Source of the DNA: Platerodrilus igneus
Lineage: Eukaryota; Arthropoda; Insecta; Coleoptera; Lycidae
Assembly (NCBI GenBank): GCA_036346225.1
Contig: JARFIW010001452.1
Location: 744,001-808,000 of the forward strand
Length of the DNA: 64,000 nt
Reading direction: 5' to 3'
In this document: positions 1 through 12,329 of the stretch, in pieces
How positions within the stretch are numbered: position 1 is the first letter of the stretch
How the letters are laid out: every line of letters begins with the position of its first letter
Notes under the pieces: model-generated
What the model saw: only the letters and a program-made list of their open reading frames with translations
What the model was told of the DNA's origin: nothing
Database searches by the model: none
Position numbers and translations under genes: made by a program

Positions 1-592
1 TTTACACACACCCTTTAAATTATAAATTTCCTGCGGCTTATACATAAAAGAAAATCTAAAAACCATTCTTAAAACTTTTATTACAAACAATTTTACTAAT
101 ACAGTTTAAATTTTTAAAACCACATTTCTAAATATATATTCACAATTTTTATTTTCAACCTAGAACTTGTCATATCGGGTCATACTTATTAATATTTATT
201 TCTAAATAGAGCACCTTTTCCAAAGACCAACCGGACCCCATGTTTCAAATTCCTCTGATTTTGTTCATGGTTTCGCTTAAGACCTCGTACTATTTTCCAG
301 ATTACTAGAAGACGTTATAACAACATTTTTGTGTTAAAGGATTTCACATCGGTATCTCTTCCCCATTTTGTGTAAACGCCGTAGAGTTCGCAGTAGACTT
401 TTACTGCTGTATGTTGTATTCTTTTTCATTTATTAATCGAATAAATCGCTCTTTCTGCTTCAAAGAAACTCGGGCACTCCATCGTCGACACTGGCGTTCT
501 TTATGCGATAGCTAGCCATACGGTTGTTAAACGCAGTGCTAACCATTTCTACACATCGTCGCTAGTAGCGGTAACTGATGCATTTTATGTCT

Positions 593-915
593 GTTGCTCC
601 TTAAATGTGCGGCATACGTAGTTTTTCCATTTCGAAATCGCATACTTTACACATAATTCGTGGTTGTTTCGTACAAGTACCTTTAACAGCTGGCGGAGCT
701 GAACGTTTAAGGCTTAATGACATACCGTGCTGTTTTCCTTGTGTCGCAGTAAGTTGTCCATTCTCGTAAAGCGAAACCGCAAGTCCCACAGTTTAAGTAC
801 TTTGCTGCGGGCGGATGTATAAAGCAACCTGGACGATGTTGCACCACGACATTTGTTCTGGTGCCGTATGAAGCATTTTCCAGGTATAGGAAGCACCGCA
901 AGAGTTGCACTTAAA
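593..915 (-). pseudogene. cysteine-rich coding-like fragment in the left arm, family unknown
   Basis: Three overlapping minus-strand frames each carry part of what looks like one zinc-ribbon-like tail. One frame has NCGTCGFALREW, another has KQPRIMCKVCDFEMEKL followed by a stop near 604. The paired Cys-x2-Cys motifs and the need to change frame suggest a decayed C-terminal zinc-binding segment of an element protein. The inverted partner in the right arm (about 11310-11560) does not keep an equivalent frame. I do not recognise the family. It may be coincidental. Confidence 0.25.
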
Positions 916-1529
916 ACGTTTGCAGATACCATTTTAGTACAAAACAAAATCCGCACTATAAGACTTGACTTGTAAGCGAACTAACATAACTAAAGAGTTT
1001 ACTCTTGCGTACCTGCTTTATGTACCCTATAGAATGCAAACCGAAGGTTTCGAAGATACCGAACGAAGTTGAGGATTCAGCGAGGAACTAAATGACGTCA
1101 TAATCCTCGCTGCTCGTCCAATACATTTAGCCAATGTATGCACCTGGTTCGCTTGTCCATGGTGCGAATGCCGTTAGTAGAAACATCGAAAACGTCTTCC
1201 ATGTTATACGGATCGCGTGCATATTAAAAATCCAAAGGGTGGTAGCACACGCACACAAATTGTGTGCAAGTCGTGCTGTAGAAGATGCAGTGCTACTATA
1301 ACCAAAAACACTTTAAACCATTACTAAGAAAATACCAACTTGTTTTACAGGATACTTACTAATAAACAATTTAATTTTAAATAACTTCTACGTCATACTT
1401 TAGGAAATGATGCTTGAATATTTTCCAAATGAATCACCAAGCGAAAGTATATGTAGCAGTATTAAATTACCATTAATTTCCCATTTTACGACCATGGTTA
1501 ATTATAGATTAAAATTTAATTTGTGCACG

Positions 1530-1860
1530 TTCGAGCTTCTCGTAAACTAACATATTTTATAGCAACAATGCGCTGTATAATACATGCATACCCTTCGCCG
1601 CGCTACTGCTATTCTTGTAATTGCTAGAAAAAGTCACTCTCCTTTTTACTGTTAGGACCGATGCAAAGCACCATTATACTTTCTATAGCACATCGCGCAC
1701 TTTTCGTATGATAATTAAATTTTGCTTCTGTGGCTTTTACACTTTCGCATAGCGGTTAATCGCACGTAATGATTTCTAGAACCGGTAAGTACTCGATATC
1801 GTCCAAATAGAAATTAGATGCTCGATGTCTGTCAACTTCCAATTCCCTCGTAAAGGTAGA
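1530..1860. repeat. direct duplication, copy A (with 1990-2270)
   Basis: The segment with tacatgcatacccttc, then cgctactgctattcttgta, then accgatgcaaagcacca recurs in the same order at 1990-2270, about 460 bp away. A related piece beginning aagtactcgata also recurs near 3360-3420. Confidence 0.7.
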
Positions 1861-1989
1861 AAAACTCAGTCAATCATCCTATTAAACTTCGACCCGCTCC
1901 TGTTCTGATAATTTACAAACATTTTTCAAACGACAATGGGCCGAGAATTTTAAACCTCCGAGGATCTTTAAGTCGTGATCAATTACACA

Positions 1990-2270
1990 TCCGAGCTACG
2001 CGTAAACTAACATATTTTGTAGCAACTGTATAATACATGCATACCCTTCTCTGCGCTACTGCTATTCTTGTAGTTGCTTGGAAAAGTCAGTCGCCCTTTT
2101 TACTGCTAGGACCGATGCAAAGCACCATTCCATACTTTCTTTATAAGTGTAGCACATCGCACACTTTTTGTCGGATAATTAAATTTTGTTTATGTAGGCC
2201 TTTACACTTTCGCTTATTTAAACATCTAATACGATTGATTAACCACTTTCGATTATTCTAACGGAACCAC
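1990..2270. repeat. direct duplication, copy B (with 1530-1860)
   Basis: Same sequence order as copy A, with moderate divergence. The single long plus-strand frame here shows no protein-like features and I do not call a gene. Confidence 0.7.
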
Positions 2271-2559
2271 CATACATCCCGCCCACCGTTCTTTTGAATC
2301 CAACGATCCTATGGGCTTCACGACTAACACCTGACGTATCTTTCCTACTATTTGTTAAACAAAAACTACCGGTATCGCCATTGTGGACGTAAACAGATGT
2401 TTGTGGATGTGTACGAGAATATGTAACCATATACATTAACCAGTCTAAGCTATTTTATTTAGTCCACGAAAACTACTATTTTCTAAACCATAATTAATAA
2501 TCGTCTTTATAGGTTCCACATTTCTACCATTACCCAATGACTGGTGCTACGTACATGGA

Positions 2560-2720
2560 AACTTTAATTTCTTATTGAGAGAATTCTTATTCTCCCGCGC
2601 ACTGCTGCGTAGTTGCATGCCTACCCTTTTGGAGGTATATGCTCGTTATAGGTTGTAAGACCCTCGGTTTTATAACTACAATTCGTGAGACCCTTTAATC
2701 TTTTTAATCGTATCTTTCTC
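2560..2720 (-). pseudogene. decayed duplicate of part of the 3687-6041 gene
   Basis: The DNA around 2590-2690 is clearly similar to 4020-4130: both contain gttataggttgtaagaccc and tctcccrcrcactg-type blocks in the same order. The latter lies inside the open 3687-4295 block. The copy here is frame-broken and short. It shows that the internal gene, and not only flanking DNA, was duplicated within this element. Confidence 0.6.
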
Positions 2721-3444
2721 GCCTACAATACAGTAGGACTTAACATTACTACCAACAAATTCTAATACTGGACCCCATTAAATACGTCTTTAATTTTCCT
2801 ACAACTTTTTGTTGACAAGTGTTATATTGTATTTATTATACGCAGGGGTAGTCACTCTTTTAAGATAAATATATTTTGCTATGTATCAACTAATATTAAA
2901 TTTTCTAGGGACCCCAAATCTGTAAATAGATTTTAAATAGGACCACCCATACAAAGTTATGCGTTTTAAAGACTAATTTTTGCCCATCTTTATTTAACAC
3001 CATCTTTAAAACCTTTTTTTGCTACCAAGACATATGCCTTAGCCAACCATCTCCCGAGAAATCTAAAACCGCCATTGTCCCGCGAATACCACGTGGAGAT
3101 AACACGTATACTCTGTCAACCAGGATAGAAGCCGGAAGGATTTGGAAGGTGGGAAAGAACTTAAAATTATGGAATCTTAAAACTAATATATACAATTTAC
3201 AAAATCAAATATAAACAACTATCTTATATCTTTACACCCCCATGCGTAGATTGTTGTACTATTAGGAATGATGTACCTTTTGTCATCTTCCTCGATAAAC
3301 TAATTTTATTAATAAGCTGCGTATCAAATCGTATTCTTTTACTCCGGATACATACGCAGCAAGTACTCGATACCATCAAATAAAATTGGATGCTTGGTGA
3401 CTGTTAACATCCGCCTTCCCTCGTGTACGCCCAGACACATCCCA

Positions 3445-3535
3445 GCCATGGCACCCTGCGCACACCCTGCCCATGCGCCCCCCTGCGCGTACGCACCCTG
3501 CCCATGCGCGCTGCCCATGCGACCCCTCTCTTGCG
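3445..3535. repeat. GC-rich minisatellite
   Basis: About five imperfect copies of a 15-18 bp unit of the type caccctgcscatgcgc sit in otherwise AT-rich DNA. The frame that spans it (3394-3600, plus) is a by-product of the repeat. Confidence 0.7.
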
Positions 3536-3686
3536 ACTGCTATTTCGTGGTAACGTCACAGCCTTTTATAAATAAAGAACAATGTTATATACTATTATAA
3601 AATGTTTATTCTGACATTATACATAACAAATTTAAAAACAATTTAATGCCAAGCATGGATCATTTAAACTTAATTTTAATACAAAG

Positions 3687-6041
3687 TTATACACAGAAGA
3701 CAGTCCTTTCTTTATGTTTGTTTGCAGTGGTTTTAATTTTATCTAATTTTATTCGCAGCTTAAAATTTAAATCGACACCCAAGTCTTCTATCTCCTTTTC
3801 TAACCAATAGTTTGATACATAAAGACCGTCTAGGTTTTCAAATTGTAAAATGTACCGAAGTTTGCCTCTATATTTAAAGTCTTTGATTCCGCCGACAACC
3901 AGATCCATTCCTTCGTGTAATTCTTGCAGCTTGTGACAATCTTTTAATCGCAGCTTTCCCACTATATCCTGCATACGTATCTTGTTAGCTTGATCGACTT
4001 CTTCTTGTCGGTATTGGAGGAAATCCTTTTCTCCCACACACTGTTGCGTAGTTGCATTCCACCACTTTTGGGAATATATGGTTGTTATAGGTTGTAAGAC
4101 CCTCGGTTTTAAATGATCCGAAGGTTCTTTACTGGCAAATATACAATGTTTAGCGGAACCCCTTTGCGTGTGGTGTACCCATAAGATTACGAAACCCGCA
4201 TTCCTTAGTTCGTCTTTGTTATCTGCCATTTTGATAAATACGTTTTTAGAATAACCTTTTAAAAAGTATACGGATTTAGACCATCCTTTTCGCAAGAACG
4301 CCTACATAACTAAAGAGTCTTTCTTACTAACCGCAAATGCAACAGCTTGTAGAACCGGATGTATCTAAGTCATCCATCGGCACATAAAATAATCTTTTAA
4401 TTCTTCCTCATTTTCTCTAATAAGATGTTCTTTGTCTAACACATCTTTGTATTGATTGCTATTGTCGCAGTGTTTTCCATGTATCAATTTTCGCTTTTTG
4501 CATCCATTTCCTCTAATTCCAGTTGTCTTTTCCTTCCACTTACAGCGTATGGTATGCATAATGGGGCAATTTCCTTTAGCGTAAACGGATAGAGTTTACT
4601 ACCAATATTTACGCGTTGTCGTACAACCTCTGGACGAATGTTAGCGTATCTATCAATCCCAATTCCGAAATGATATTTCTTTTGGAATTGTAGAATATGG
4701 TGTTGCAGATTGTGTAAAATATGTACTACCTGCTTTAATGTAGCACTTGTGTAAGATTTTATTTTATCTTGGCTGTCTTCCTCCTCTACTATCTCCAAAT
4801 AATTTACAGGTAAATAGTTAAAACTAAAAAGCCAGCACATACTTTATCAATTTTTCCCTTTCTTTTGGTTTTCGGACAACAATTTGCAAGCCCGTCAATT
4901 TCTTTGTATTACCATTCCCCAATACACGTACTGTAGCAGGTTATTAAACACTAAACAGCAGCTATTTTGTAGCTTGTCCGATAGCTTACTCCACATTTTG
5001 GCAAGTGGTACCGAGTACATTGGCGCCTTTAGGAAGTATAACACTATCTTCCAATAACGTTAAACAGTCTTTTAAGGGTTTATAACCCGTTCCGCACTGA
5101 CATAGCTTCCAATTGCACAATTGTATATTGTCGCTTCCAATCGCGTAATACCATGTTCTTTGGCCAAAGTAGACGCAAATGTTTCCCTTAAACGTACATC
5201 TGGACAACGTAAAAATCTAGTATATGATTGCCAAGTTGTTTATTAACACCAGGACTTGTTATCTGACACACAAATTTGTTGTATATCTTAATTCTTGCAT
5301 TGGTTGTTAGCCATGTTAAACAATCAATTCCTACAGTTTTATCGTTGTCAACTATAATATTACACTTTTCTTCGTATTCCCCTTATAGCAAAAGTTATGG
5401 TTTGTAGTTAAATAATTACACATCTCCATCTTGCTAAATATACCCGCAAAATCTTGGGTTACATCCATGTCAAAAAGATAGAAATAATCTTTTCGATTCG
5501 TCTAATATATCTGGTAGTTCCTCCAATAAAGTTTCCAACTTAACATCTGCTAGTTCCACTTTGTATGGAACACATATAGGATTTTGGAATTTTTATTAAT
5601 GCATTCGAGGTCTTCTTTTCCGATAATTTCTTTTACTCTCTGGCCCATCTTGTTAGTGCTTTCCAAGAAAACGGAAGCTTAGCTTTAACACCATGCCTAG
5701 CGAAACAAATCGGTCAAACTTTCTTCGTAGATAGCTGTTAAATGCACCACAAATTTCTTTTTAGGATAAACATCCTTTTGCTTGCAGATGTTTGTTCGGC
5801 GTCAGAAAAGGTCGCAAATTTTAACCAACATTATATTGTCACAAAATGGTTCTGTAATTGGTGTGTGTAGTCCACCAGTCAGCATCTGTTCGCCTTCGAC
5901 ATAACAAATATTACCAATATCTGTTACCAAATTATTGTTGCACATATTTTCTGTCAACAGCCATAATCCAAATCGCTCATTTGTTGGTTTCACTTTATTC
6001 CCAAGAAGTTGAGAAACGTTAATCACCTTGGAGACGCTCAT
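3687..6041 (-). pseudogene. broken replication-initiator-like gene of the inverted-arm element
   Basis: One interrupted minus-strand gene runs from an ATG at 6041 (MSVSKVINVSQLL) to a stop at 3687. Long open blocks are 6041-5802, 4840-4484 and 4295-3687, with several frameshifts and stops between. Near 5480-5420 the frame contains FDMDVTQDFAG. Near 5310-5270 it contains [11 protein letters not shown], and near 5160-5130 GITRLEATIY. An acidic D-x-D-x-T-x-D strand, then K-I-Y-N-K, then a G-x-T-R-x-E strand is the order I associate with Rep_trans-type rolling-circle replication initiators. This is pattern resemblance only. The C-terminal block (3687-4295) is basic, rich in K and E, with GKLRYILQFENLDGLYVSNY, and I cannot assign it. 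A Cys-x2-Cys pair (SCCICG) lies near 4350. Alternatives are a novel element-specific protein or a relic of a DNA virus. No joined protein is given. Confidence 0.45.
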
Positions 6042-6234
6042 GTTTTCCGTTCTAGCTACTATCGAATACTAAATTGAATACGAAAAAATTGTTCTCTTAT
6101 GTATTCTACAGAGTGGGGCGTATATCGCCGAAGATAGTCGAATATGTTGTTATCCGACCTAAGCCGACAGGGATACGCATCGACATATATCCGGATATAT
6201 GTAGGATGTTAGTTAATTGAAATTGCCCCATGAC

Positions 6235-6322
6235 CACATGACCCATGACCACATGACCACATGACCACATGACCATATGACCACATGAACAATTGACTAT
6301 ATGATCACATGACCATATGACC
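6235..6322. repeat. tandem repeat of a CATGACCA-type unit
   Basis: About ten imperfect copies of a 9-10 bp unit (catgaccaca, catgaccata) occupy this stretch. It sits close to the midpoint of the two inverted arms. Confidence 0.85.
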
Positions 6323-6330
6323 TAATTGCT

Positions 6331-6393
6331 TTTTAATGAGTTTTCTCATTAAAACTCGTTAACTAATTGCTTTTAATGAGTTTTCCATTAAAA
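6331..6393. repeat. pair of short hairpins near the centre of the element
   Basis: Positions 6331-6354 form a perfect 10-bp stem (ttttaatgag with ctcattaaaa) and a four-T loop. A near-copy follows at 6371-6393. Both are preceded by taattgc. They could be structural or a recombination focus. No function is shown. Confidence 0.7.
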
Positions 6394-6399
6394 ACAAGT

Positions 6400-7985
6400 G
6401 TGGACCTAGGTTAGATAAAGGAAAATTAATAGGTTGGGTCGCGCCGCGGCGGTAATATTTATCAACTGTCATGGTTTTGCATAATACTCGTGTGCAATTG
6501 CTACGGTTATAACAATGTGTCGTGGCTGGTGTCATCTCGTAGGTATGGTGTAGAAGGAATTCGTATGTGTCATGTCGTGGGGTCGATGGTAGTCGTGCAA
6601 ATCTCTGTGTGAATAATTATTCGAATTAAAGTTGGCACGTGCTTGGAGCGTTATGAATAGGCGTCTGCAAATGAATAATCGTTTGTACGTGTGACGTAAT
6701 TTGCTGTAAGCGTTGTTGGACGAAAGCTGGTGATCGGTGACACTTGCCATGATTGTGATTGTTTCGAAAATGCTCGCAACAGACTGCTGACAGATGTATC
6801 GTGTTTTCATTGTGGCATCTGAGACCTCTGTCATGGTTAACTGTCTGATTTCTGGGCTGCCAAATAGAAAATAAAAGATGAAGACGTATGAACGAACAAA
6901 GTCGTGTTCGATGATGATGAAATTGGAAATGATGACGGTCGGTATTCCGTTTTGACTGCTTTGATAACATTTCGTATGGACTTGGTGTCATAACCTAGAA
7001 ATGTGTTGTTGACACGTAAACTGTTCATTTGGCTCAATCACGGCTAGTGCATTGTGTCTGGTAAAATCGGCAATCGTCTAATCGTTGTCAGTGTTGACTT
7101 GATCATGCGTGGCTGGCAACTGGTTGAACATACGATGACGATGTGAACTGAAGCTGATGTTGCGAGTAGAGAATCTAAATGGGCTGTGTGCTAATGTCGA
7201 AACTGAAAGCTGCTGTGGTGTAATAGCTGTCGATGTTTGAGACTGATGCTGTGTTGCAGGAGATGGTGTCGAAAAAGTCGATGGACGTTGCTGACGTGAC
7301 TGTGAATTGGTGAATGGGAACGCCTAAAATCTTCATGCGTACGGTGCCGATCTGAACTCTCAAAGATAATCATTCGATATGTCGAGCGGACAGCGTGCGT
7401 AATCGGTGATGGCTCTGTCCGTTACGCAAAGCCCGTGTTGCATACGCTGGTGAAGGAAAACTGGTGGAATGAATGGATGCGTGTGCTGAGCTGCGACATG
7501 CGCAGATGTGGATCTGAAAATGAGGAAGATGACAGTGCCGATGTGACAAGCCGTCCGGGTTCGTTGCTGTGCGGTTAATGAAAGACTCTTTGGTGTGCGT
7601 TCTGAAAGGGTGCTAAATCCGTATTCTAAAACTGTTATCAATGACGAATAAGCAGAAAATGCGGGTTCTAACTGACGCATTCACTTGTGTATGTTCGGTG
7701 AACTCGAGTCGGAGCCAACCTATGTTCAGGGTGGAGACTGGAACGGTGGGGAAAAGGGTTCTCAGCCTGAGAGTCGATCAAGCAACATGTGTGCGATGGG
7801 CGCATGGGTCTGGCAAAGGAATGGATCTGTTGTCGCTCAGCACATTGGGAAATCGTTCGGTTTAATCGATGTGTCAAAGCTGATGAGAAAAGGATGAAGA
7901 CGGTGTCGTTGACTGAAGCTGCGAATGGAGATAAAATAAACCGACTGCTAAAGAAAGGACTGCTCTGTGTAAGGTTAAGGTTAAA
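6400..7985. other. right half of the element, no gene recognised
   Basis: This sequence has a marked excess of G over C on the plus strand, opposite to the left half. Short frames occur on both strands (for example 7360-7680 and 7641-7865) but overlap each other and show no domain. I see no supported gene. Confidence 0.4.
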
Positions 7986-7989
7986 TGGA

Positions 7990-8470
7990 TCCAGTGGCGT
8001 GTTAAATTGTATGTGATGTCAGAATAAACATTTTGTAATGTGTATAACATTGTTTTTATAAAGGCTGTGCTTCACAAACGTCACAAGGTGCGTGCAGCGG
8101 CTGCGCGCTGTGGTAGCGCATGGTAGGTGTTACGCGGGTGCTGGGCGGATGTGCTGCACGGGAAGGCGTGTGTCGCAGCTATTGTTGGATGGTATCGGCT
8201 GCTGCGTATGATCGGTGAACGATTGATGCGGCTTAAAATTGGTTTATCGAGGAAGATGACAAAGGCATCATTCTAATGGTACAACAATCTGCAGGGTGGA
8301 ATGTGTTTATATGTGGTTTTGTTTTTGGTTTTGTTTTGTTCCAAATCGCTTCACCTTCGGTATCGACAGACGTTATCTCCCGTGTTCGCGGGGTTTTTTG
8401 GGTTCTGGAAAATGTTAAAAAGATGGGCAAAATGTCTTTAAAAGCATAACGTAGATGCAAAATCTGTTTG
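7990..8470. repeat. direct duplication in right half, copy A (with 9590-10090)
   Basis: Shared ordered blocks with 9590-10090 include gtgttaaattgtat, ggttatcgaggaagatgaca, ccaaatcgct and cgtgttcgcggg. The spacing between copies is about 1.6 kb. Confidence 0.7.
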
Positions 8471-8474
8471 GTCT

Positions 8475-9585
8475 AGAAAATTTTGGATACCAAAAATATT
8501 ATCTTAAAGGTGACTGCGTATATAAATACGTCGCAAGTGTGTAACGTAATGGGGTGATGGTTGTAATGAAGTCTACTGTGTGGCGAGGCGAAGATTAAAG
8601 GGTTTCACGTGTGTTAAACCGGGGCAACGTGGAAAAGGAATTGGTTGTGGATGAAATTTGGCAATGTTACTTTAGGTGAGTGTAAGTAGTTCGATGTATA
8701 GTAGGTTTTGTGGGTGACAAGTGGTAAATTAATGGAATTGTTTTAGATTATTAAGAAAGTTGATAGGCCGTCGTTAATGAGAAACGGAATAAGCGAAACT
8801 TTGTGGTGTGATAGATTGTTGGGAATAATTTGTACCGTCTTGGCAATGTAAGATTGTTGTTTTCATGAATCGTTGATTGAAACCTAACACACAAGATTGA
8901 ACATTTTTTTAATTAAGATCTTGTGTTAATGAATATATAATTTTCAAGTTTGTTAAATTACGAAATGAAAGTAAAATTAAAAGAAATCGTTGAAAAAAAT
9001 AGAATTGATGAAAAAGTCTAATAGGTGAGTACTCCAATTTTCATGAAAGAATTGGTACGCTGATTATTTGTTACAAATAATATTTCCAGAAGTGATTGAT
9101 CAACAGATCCTGCTTACAAAGCATTTCGTCTAAGTTCAAATATAAATCGTATTTTAAATAATATTAACTTATAGGTTGTGTTTAACTGCCTTTCTGCTTA
9201 CCGAACTTAAGTCGTCAATGGTGTAAATACGCTGAGTTTCTAAAACGATTATCTAAATGACGTAATAAATGAATACTAGGTTTCAGTGGCACACGATTCA
9301 AAGCGTATGTTTAGTCTCGATGTTAAACCGACGGTCTTTAAGTGTTCATTGTAGTGCGAAGACGTGAGTGCATGAATAAAGGTTCTCATGACTAGGTCGA
9401 TAGACAGCATTGGAAGCTGCGATGGGTGTCTGGCTACATCACGAATGGATCGAATCAGCGTCAGCAAATATGTGGCAACTGTTATTCCACTGAACGATGT
9501 GTAATTGTTATAAAGAATGACATCGATTGAATGTGCGATTACATAAACTTAAACACGCTTGAAAAGGACTGTCTTTAATTATAAT
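8475..9585. other. spacer between the duplicated segments, no gene recognised
   Basis: AT-rich DNA with no frame that looks coding. Nothing else was recognised. Confidence 0.35.
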
Positions 9586-9589
9586 CGTG

Positions 9590-10090
9590 TTAAATTGTAT
9601 TCGTGATGTTTAATAGAATGTGTATGAAAACTTTTATATGTAAACATTTTGTTATAAAGGCTTTGTACTGTATCGATGTATAGCGGATCGAAATGGTGGT
9701 GTGTGGTCATGATTGCTGGAGCCAGGTGGTCATGGCTGGGTGTGCGTGCAGCATACAGTCATGTTTGGATGTATCGGTACTGATTGTGTCGGCTGTAGCA
9801 GCTTGTAAAATGGTTATCGAGGAAGATGACATATCATCTAATGGTGTAAATGAACGTGATGAAGTTATAATTGTTGTTATGGTTTGTTTTGAAGTTAATT
9901 GTTTGGTTTGCTTTACACCAAATCGCTGGCTATGCTGTACAACGTTATCTACGTGTTCGCGGGTTCTTTTTGCGGAAATTTGCAAATCGTTCTTGGGATA
10001 GATGGTTAAATGATGGTAAACAGATGTCTCTTAAAAGATGTAGATGTCTGTTGAGATCGTGGTCAAATCCGTTAGAATGGCAATATGTTA
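9590..10090. repeat. direct duplication in right half, copy B (with 7990-8470)
   Basis: See copy A. A third, weaker relative may lie at 10620-10700 (tggtaaaatggttcgagcaaga). The plus-strand frames here (9693-10001, 9871-10131) are not conserved between copies, which argues against coding. Confidence 0.7.
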
Positions 10091-10559
10091 TCGTTAAAGT
10101 ACTGCTGTCTGTAAATAGCGTGCTGAAGTGAACGTGTGGGGATCTTGAACGTTGATGATCTACTGGTGCGAGCGATCGGGATGGGTAGTTAATCGGATCT
10201 GACTGAGCATGCTCAAAGGGCGTGACTCTGCACTGGCGTGCGCAGAGGGTTTGTGCGGGGTCGCCGTGGTGCGAGAAGGCGTGTGGTTTAAAAATGGGTT
10301 TCGTGGCTTTAAAGAAAGACTGGACAGTGAATGTTAAGATGCATCGGCAAATACGTCTCGGCGACCGTCGGTGTTTAACAATGAGGTCTGTTCGCGTGCG
10401 ATGAACGGGGTCTGCGATGGTCTGACCGTAAGAGTGTTAAGTCGTGTGCTGTAAATAACGAGTGTGCAGGTGGTTCGAAACGCCGCGAATGTGGAATGGT
10501 GCTGTCGACGTGCACCGTTTCAAGGCTATGAGTCGGCAGTGAACGGCTCGTAGCGTCCG

Positions 10560-12020
10560 TGTAACGGGTTGCGATAGCTCGGATAGTGCATCCGGCAGAT
10601 CCTCGGATGGTAATCGTCGAGCATTGGTAAAATGGTTCGAGCAAGACGGTGGATGATGATGTGCGTTCATACGAAGATGAACGGACATCGAGCATCTTTG
10701 ACGATATTAAGTCTGAATACGTTCGTCTCTATGCGATGTAGCGCTTGAAGTAATTGTATCATGAAGCGCGATTGTATAGTTTAAAATAATGGTTTGCTGT
10801 TACATAAAGGTGCTATGCAATGAAACGTAGCGCGAATGGATGCATATCAGCGCTTGTGCTATAAATATTGGTTACGAGCTCGTGCAGTGCAATACATTAA
10901 GTCATGTATGGGAAAATGAATGTAGTTGGATAGACTGTTCATTCGCTTGTTCATTGAAAATGTTCACTCTAAAATTGACGTAGTATTAATGTGTGAGTAT
11001 CTGTGAAACAGTTGGTAAATGGTTTAAGTTTTTGATGTACTGTAACAGCTGCATCTGTACGACTATCACTGTGTGTCGCTTTGTCTATGCTGAATATGCG
11101 CGATCCGTACATGGAAGACGTTTTCGATGTTTCATCGCATTCGGCGCTGGACAACCGATGCGTGCTAAATATTGGACGGCTGCGGGATGACATTTGGTTC
11201 CGCGAATCGAACTCGTTCGGTTCTGAAACCTTCGGTTTGCATTCTGGTACATAAACGGTACGCGGTAAACTCTTTGGTTATAAAGTTGCTTACAATCAAG
11301 TCTTAGTGCGGATTTTGTTTGAAATGGTTCTGCAAGATGCAACTCTTCGGTGTTCTTCCTGGAAAATGCTGCACGGCAGAACATGGTGGCAATCGTCGTG
11401 TTAATCCGTCCGCGCAAATAACTGTGGGACTTGCGAAGTTGCTCGATGGGCGACTAGCGAAAAACAGCAGTATTCATGTAAGCTCGTGCTCCGCCGAGCT
11501 GTTAGGACTTGGACACCACGATATAGTGTGTAAATCGTTCAAATGGACGTTCGCATGACACATAAATGCATCGATACGCTGCGACGATGGTGTAAACTGC
11601 GTTTAGCTGGCTGTTGGATCGAAAGCGGTCGCAGTGCCGGTGTTCTTGAGGAAGAATTGCGTTCGATTAGGAAACAAGTACTGCGGGCTCAATCGGCGTT
11701 TCCAAAATGGGGAAAAGATGTGATCCTCACAAAAATGTGGTATAACGTCTTCTGTAATCTGGAAAATATGCGGTTGCATAACGCGTGCAAAATCGGGTGA
11801 ACATGCGGGTCGACTATGGTCTTTGAAAAGGTGCTCTGTTGAAATATATATAAGTATGACCGATATGATTCTAGGTTGAAAATAAATGTGAATATGTTAG
11901 AAATGTGGTTTACAAAATTTGAAACTGATTAGTAAAAGTTGTTTGTAATAAAAGTTTTAGAATGGTTTTAGATTTTCTTTTGTATAGCACGCAGAATTTA
12001 TAATTTGGTGTGTAAATGGT
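10560..12020 (-). repeat. right outer arm of the large inverted-repeat element
   Basis: This is the partner of the left arm in inverted orientation. The outermost matching bases are near 12005-12018, where ggtgtgtaaa pairs with tttacacaca at base 1. Similarity of composition (more G than C on the plus strand) continues to about 12330, so the real end may lie further out. No target-site duplication can be checked because the other end is at or beyond the window edge. Confidence 0.75.
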
Positions 12021-12329
12021 GAAGGGTCGTATCTTACAGTTCGGATTAAATTCTGGACACGAGGCATTAAATTTTAAGCGTCAATCAAAGAATCTGTAAT
12101 GGTAGCTCTGGGATGGTGCTAGAAAATAAAATGGGCTGAAAATTGATTGTAGCAACAGGTTTATTGTGTGGATGGGATTCTCGAGGTATGTGTAACTGGT
12201 TCATTATCTGGGATTCGTAATCTGGCTGTGTGCATAAATGGCGTAATACTGAACTTAAAATCGGTATTGATGTCACTAAAATGTGGTGGCGTAAAATTCT
12301 GTGATGCCATAGATGGTTATCTCGAGATG

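Larger units (their letters stand above)
1..2270 (+). repeat. left outer arm of a large inverted-repeat element
   Basis: Read as reverse complement, this arm matches the segment ending near 12020. Anchors seen by eye include the first 50 bases against 11970-12020, the block at 300-380 against 11700-11760, the block at 1181-1240 against 11085-11140, and the block at 1530-1860 against roughly 10660-10900. The match is diverged and has many indels, but it keeps order over about 1.9 kb. It reaches base 1, so the arm probably continues outside the window. The inner limit at 2270 is a guess, because the arm contains its own direct duplication. Confidence 0.75.

Noticed and set aside
3394..3600. 68-residue plus-strand frame rich in Pro, Cys and Ala
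   Set aside because: It is a translation of the GC-rich minisatellite at 3445-3535.
6235..6322. CRISPR-like array
   Set aside because: Units are 9-10 bp with no spacers, so this is a simple tandem repeat.
9693..10131. Overlapping plus-strand frames of 102 and 86 residues
   Set aside because: They are not conserved in the duplicate at 7990-8470, so coding is unlikely.
10375..10695. 106-residue minus-strand frame
   Set aside because: It lies inside an inverted arm, is not kept open in the partner arm, and has no domain.
1..12020. Polinton/Maverick identity for the inverted-arm element
   Set aside because: I found no PolB, retroviral-type integrase, protease or packaging ATPase motif in either strand.
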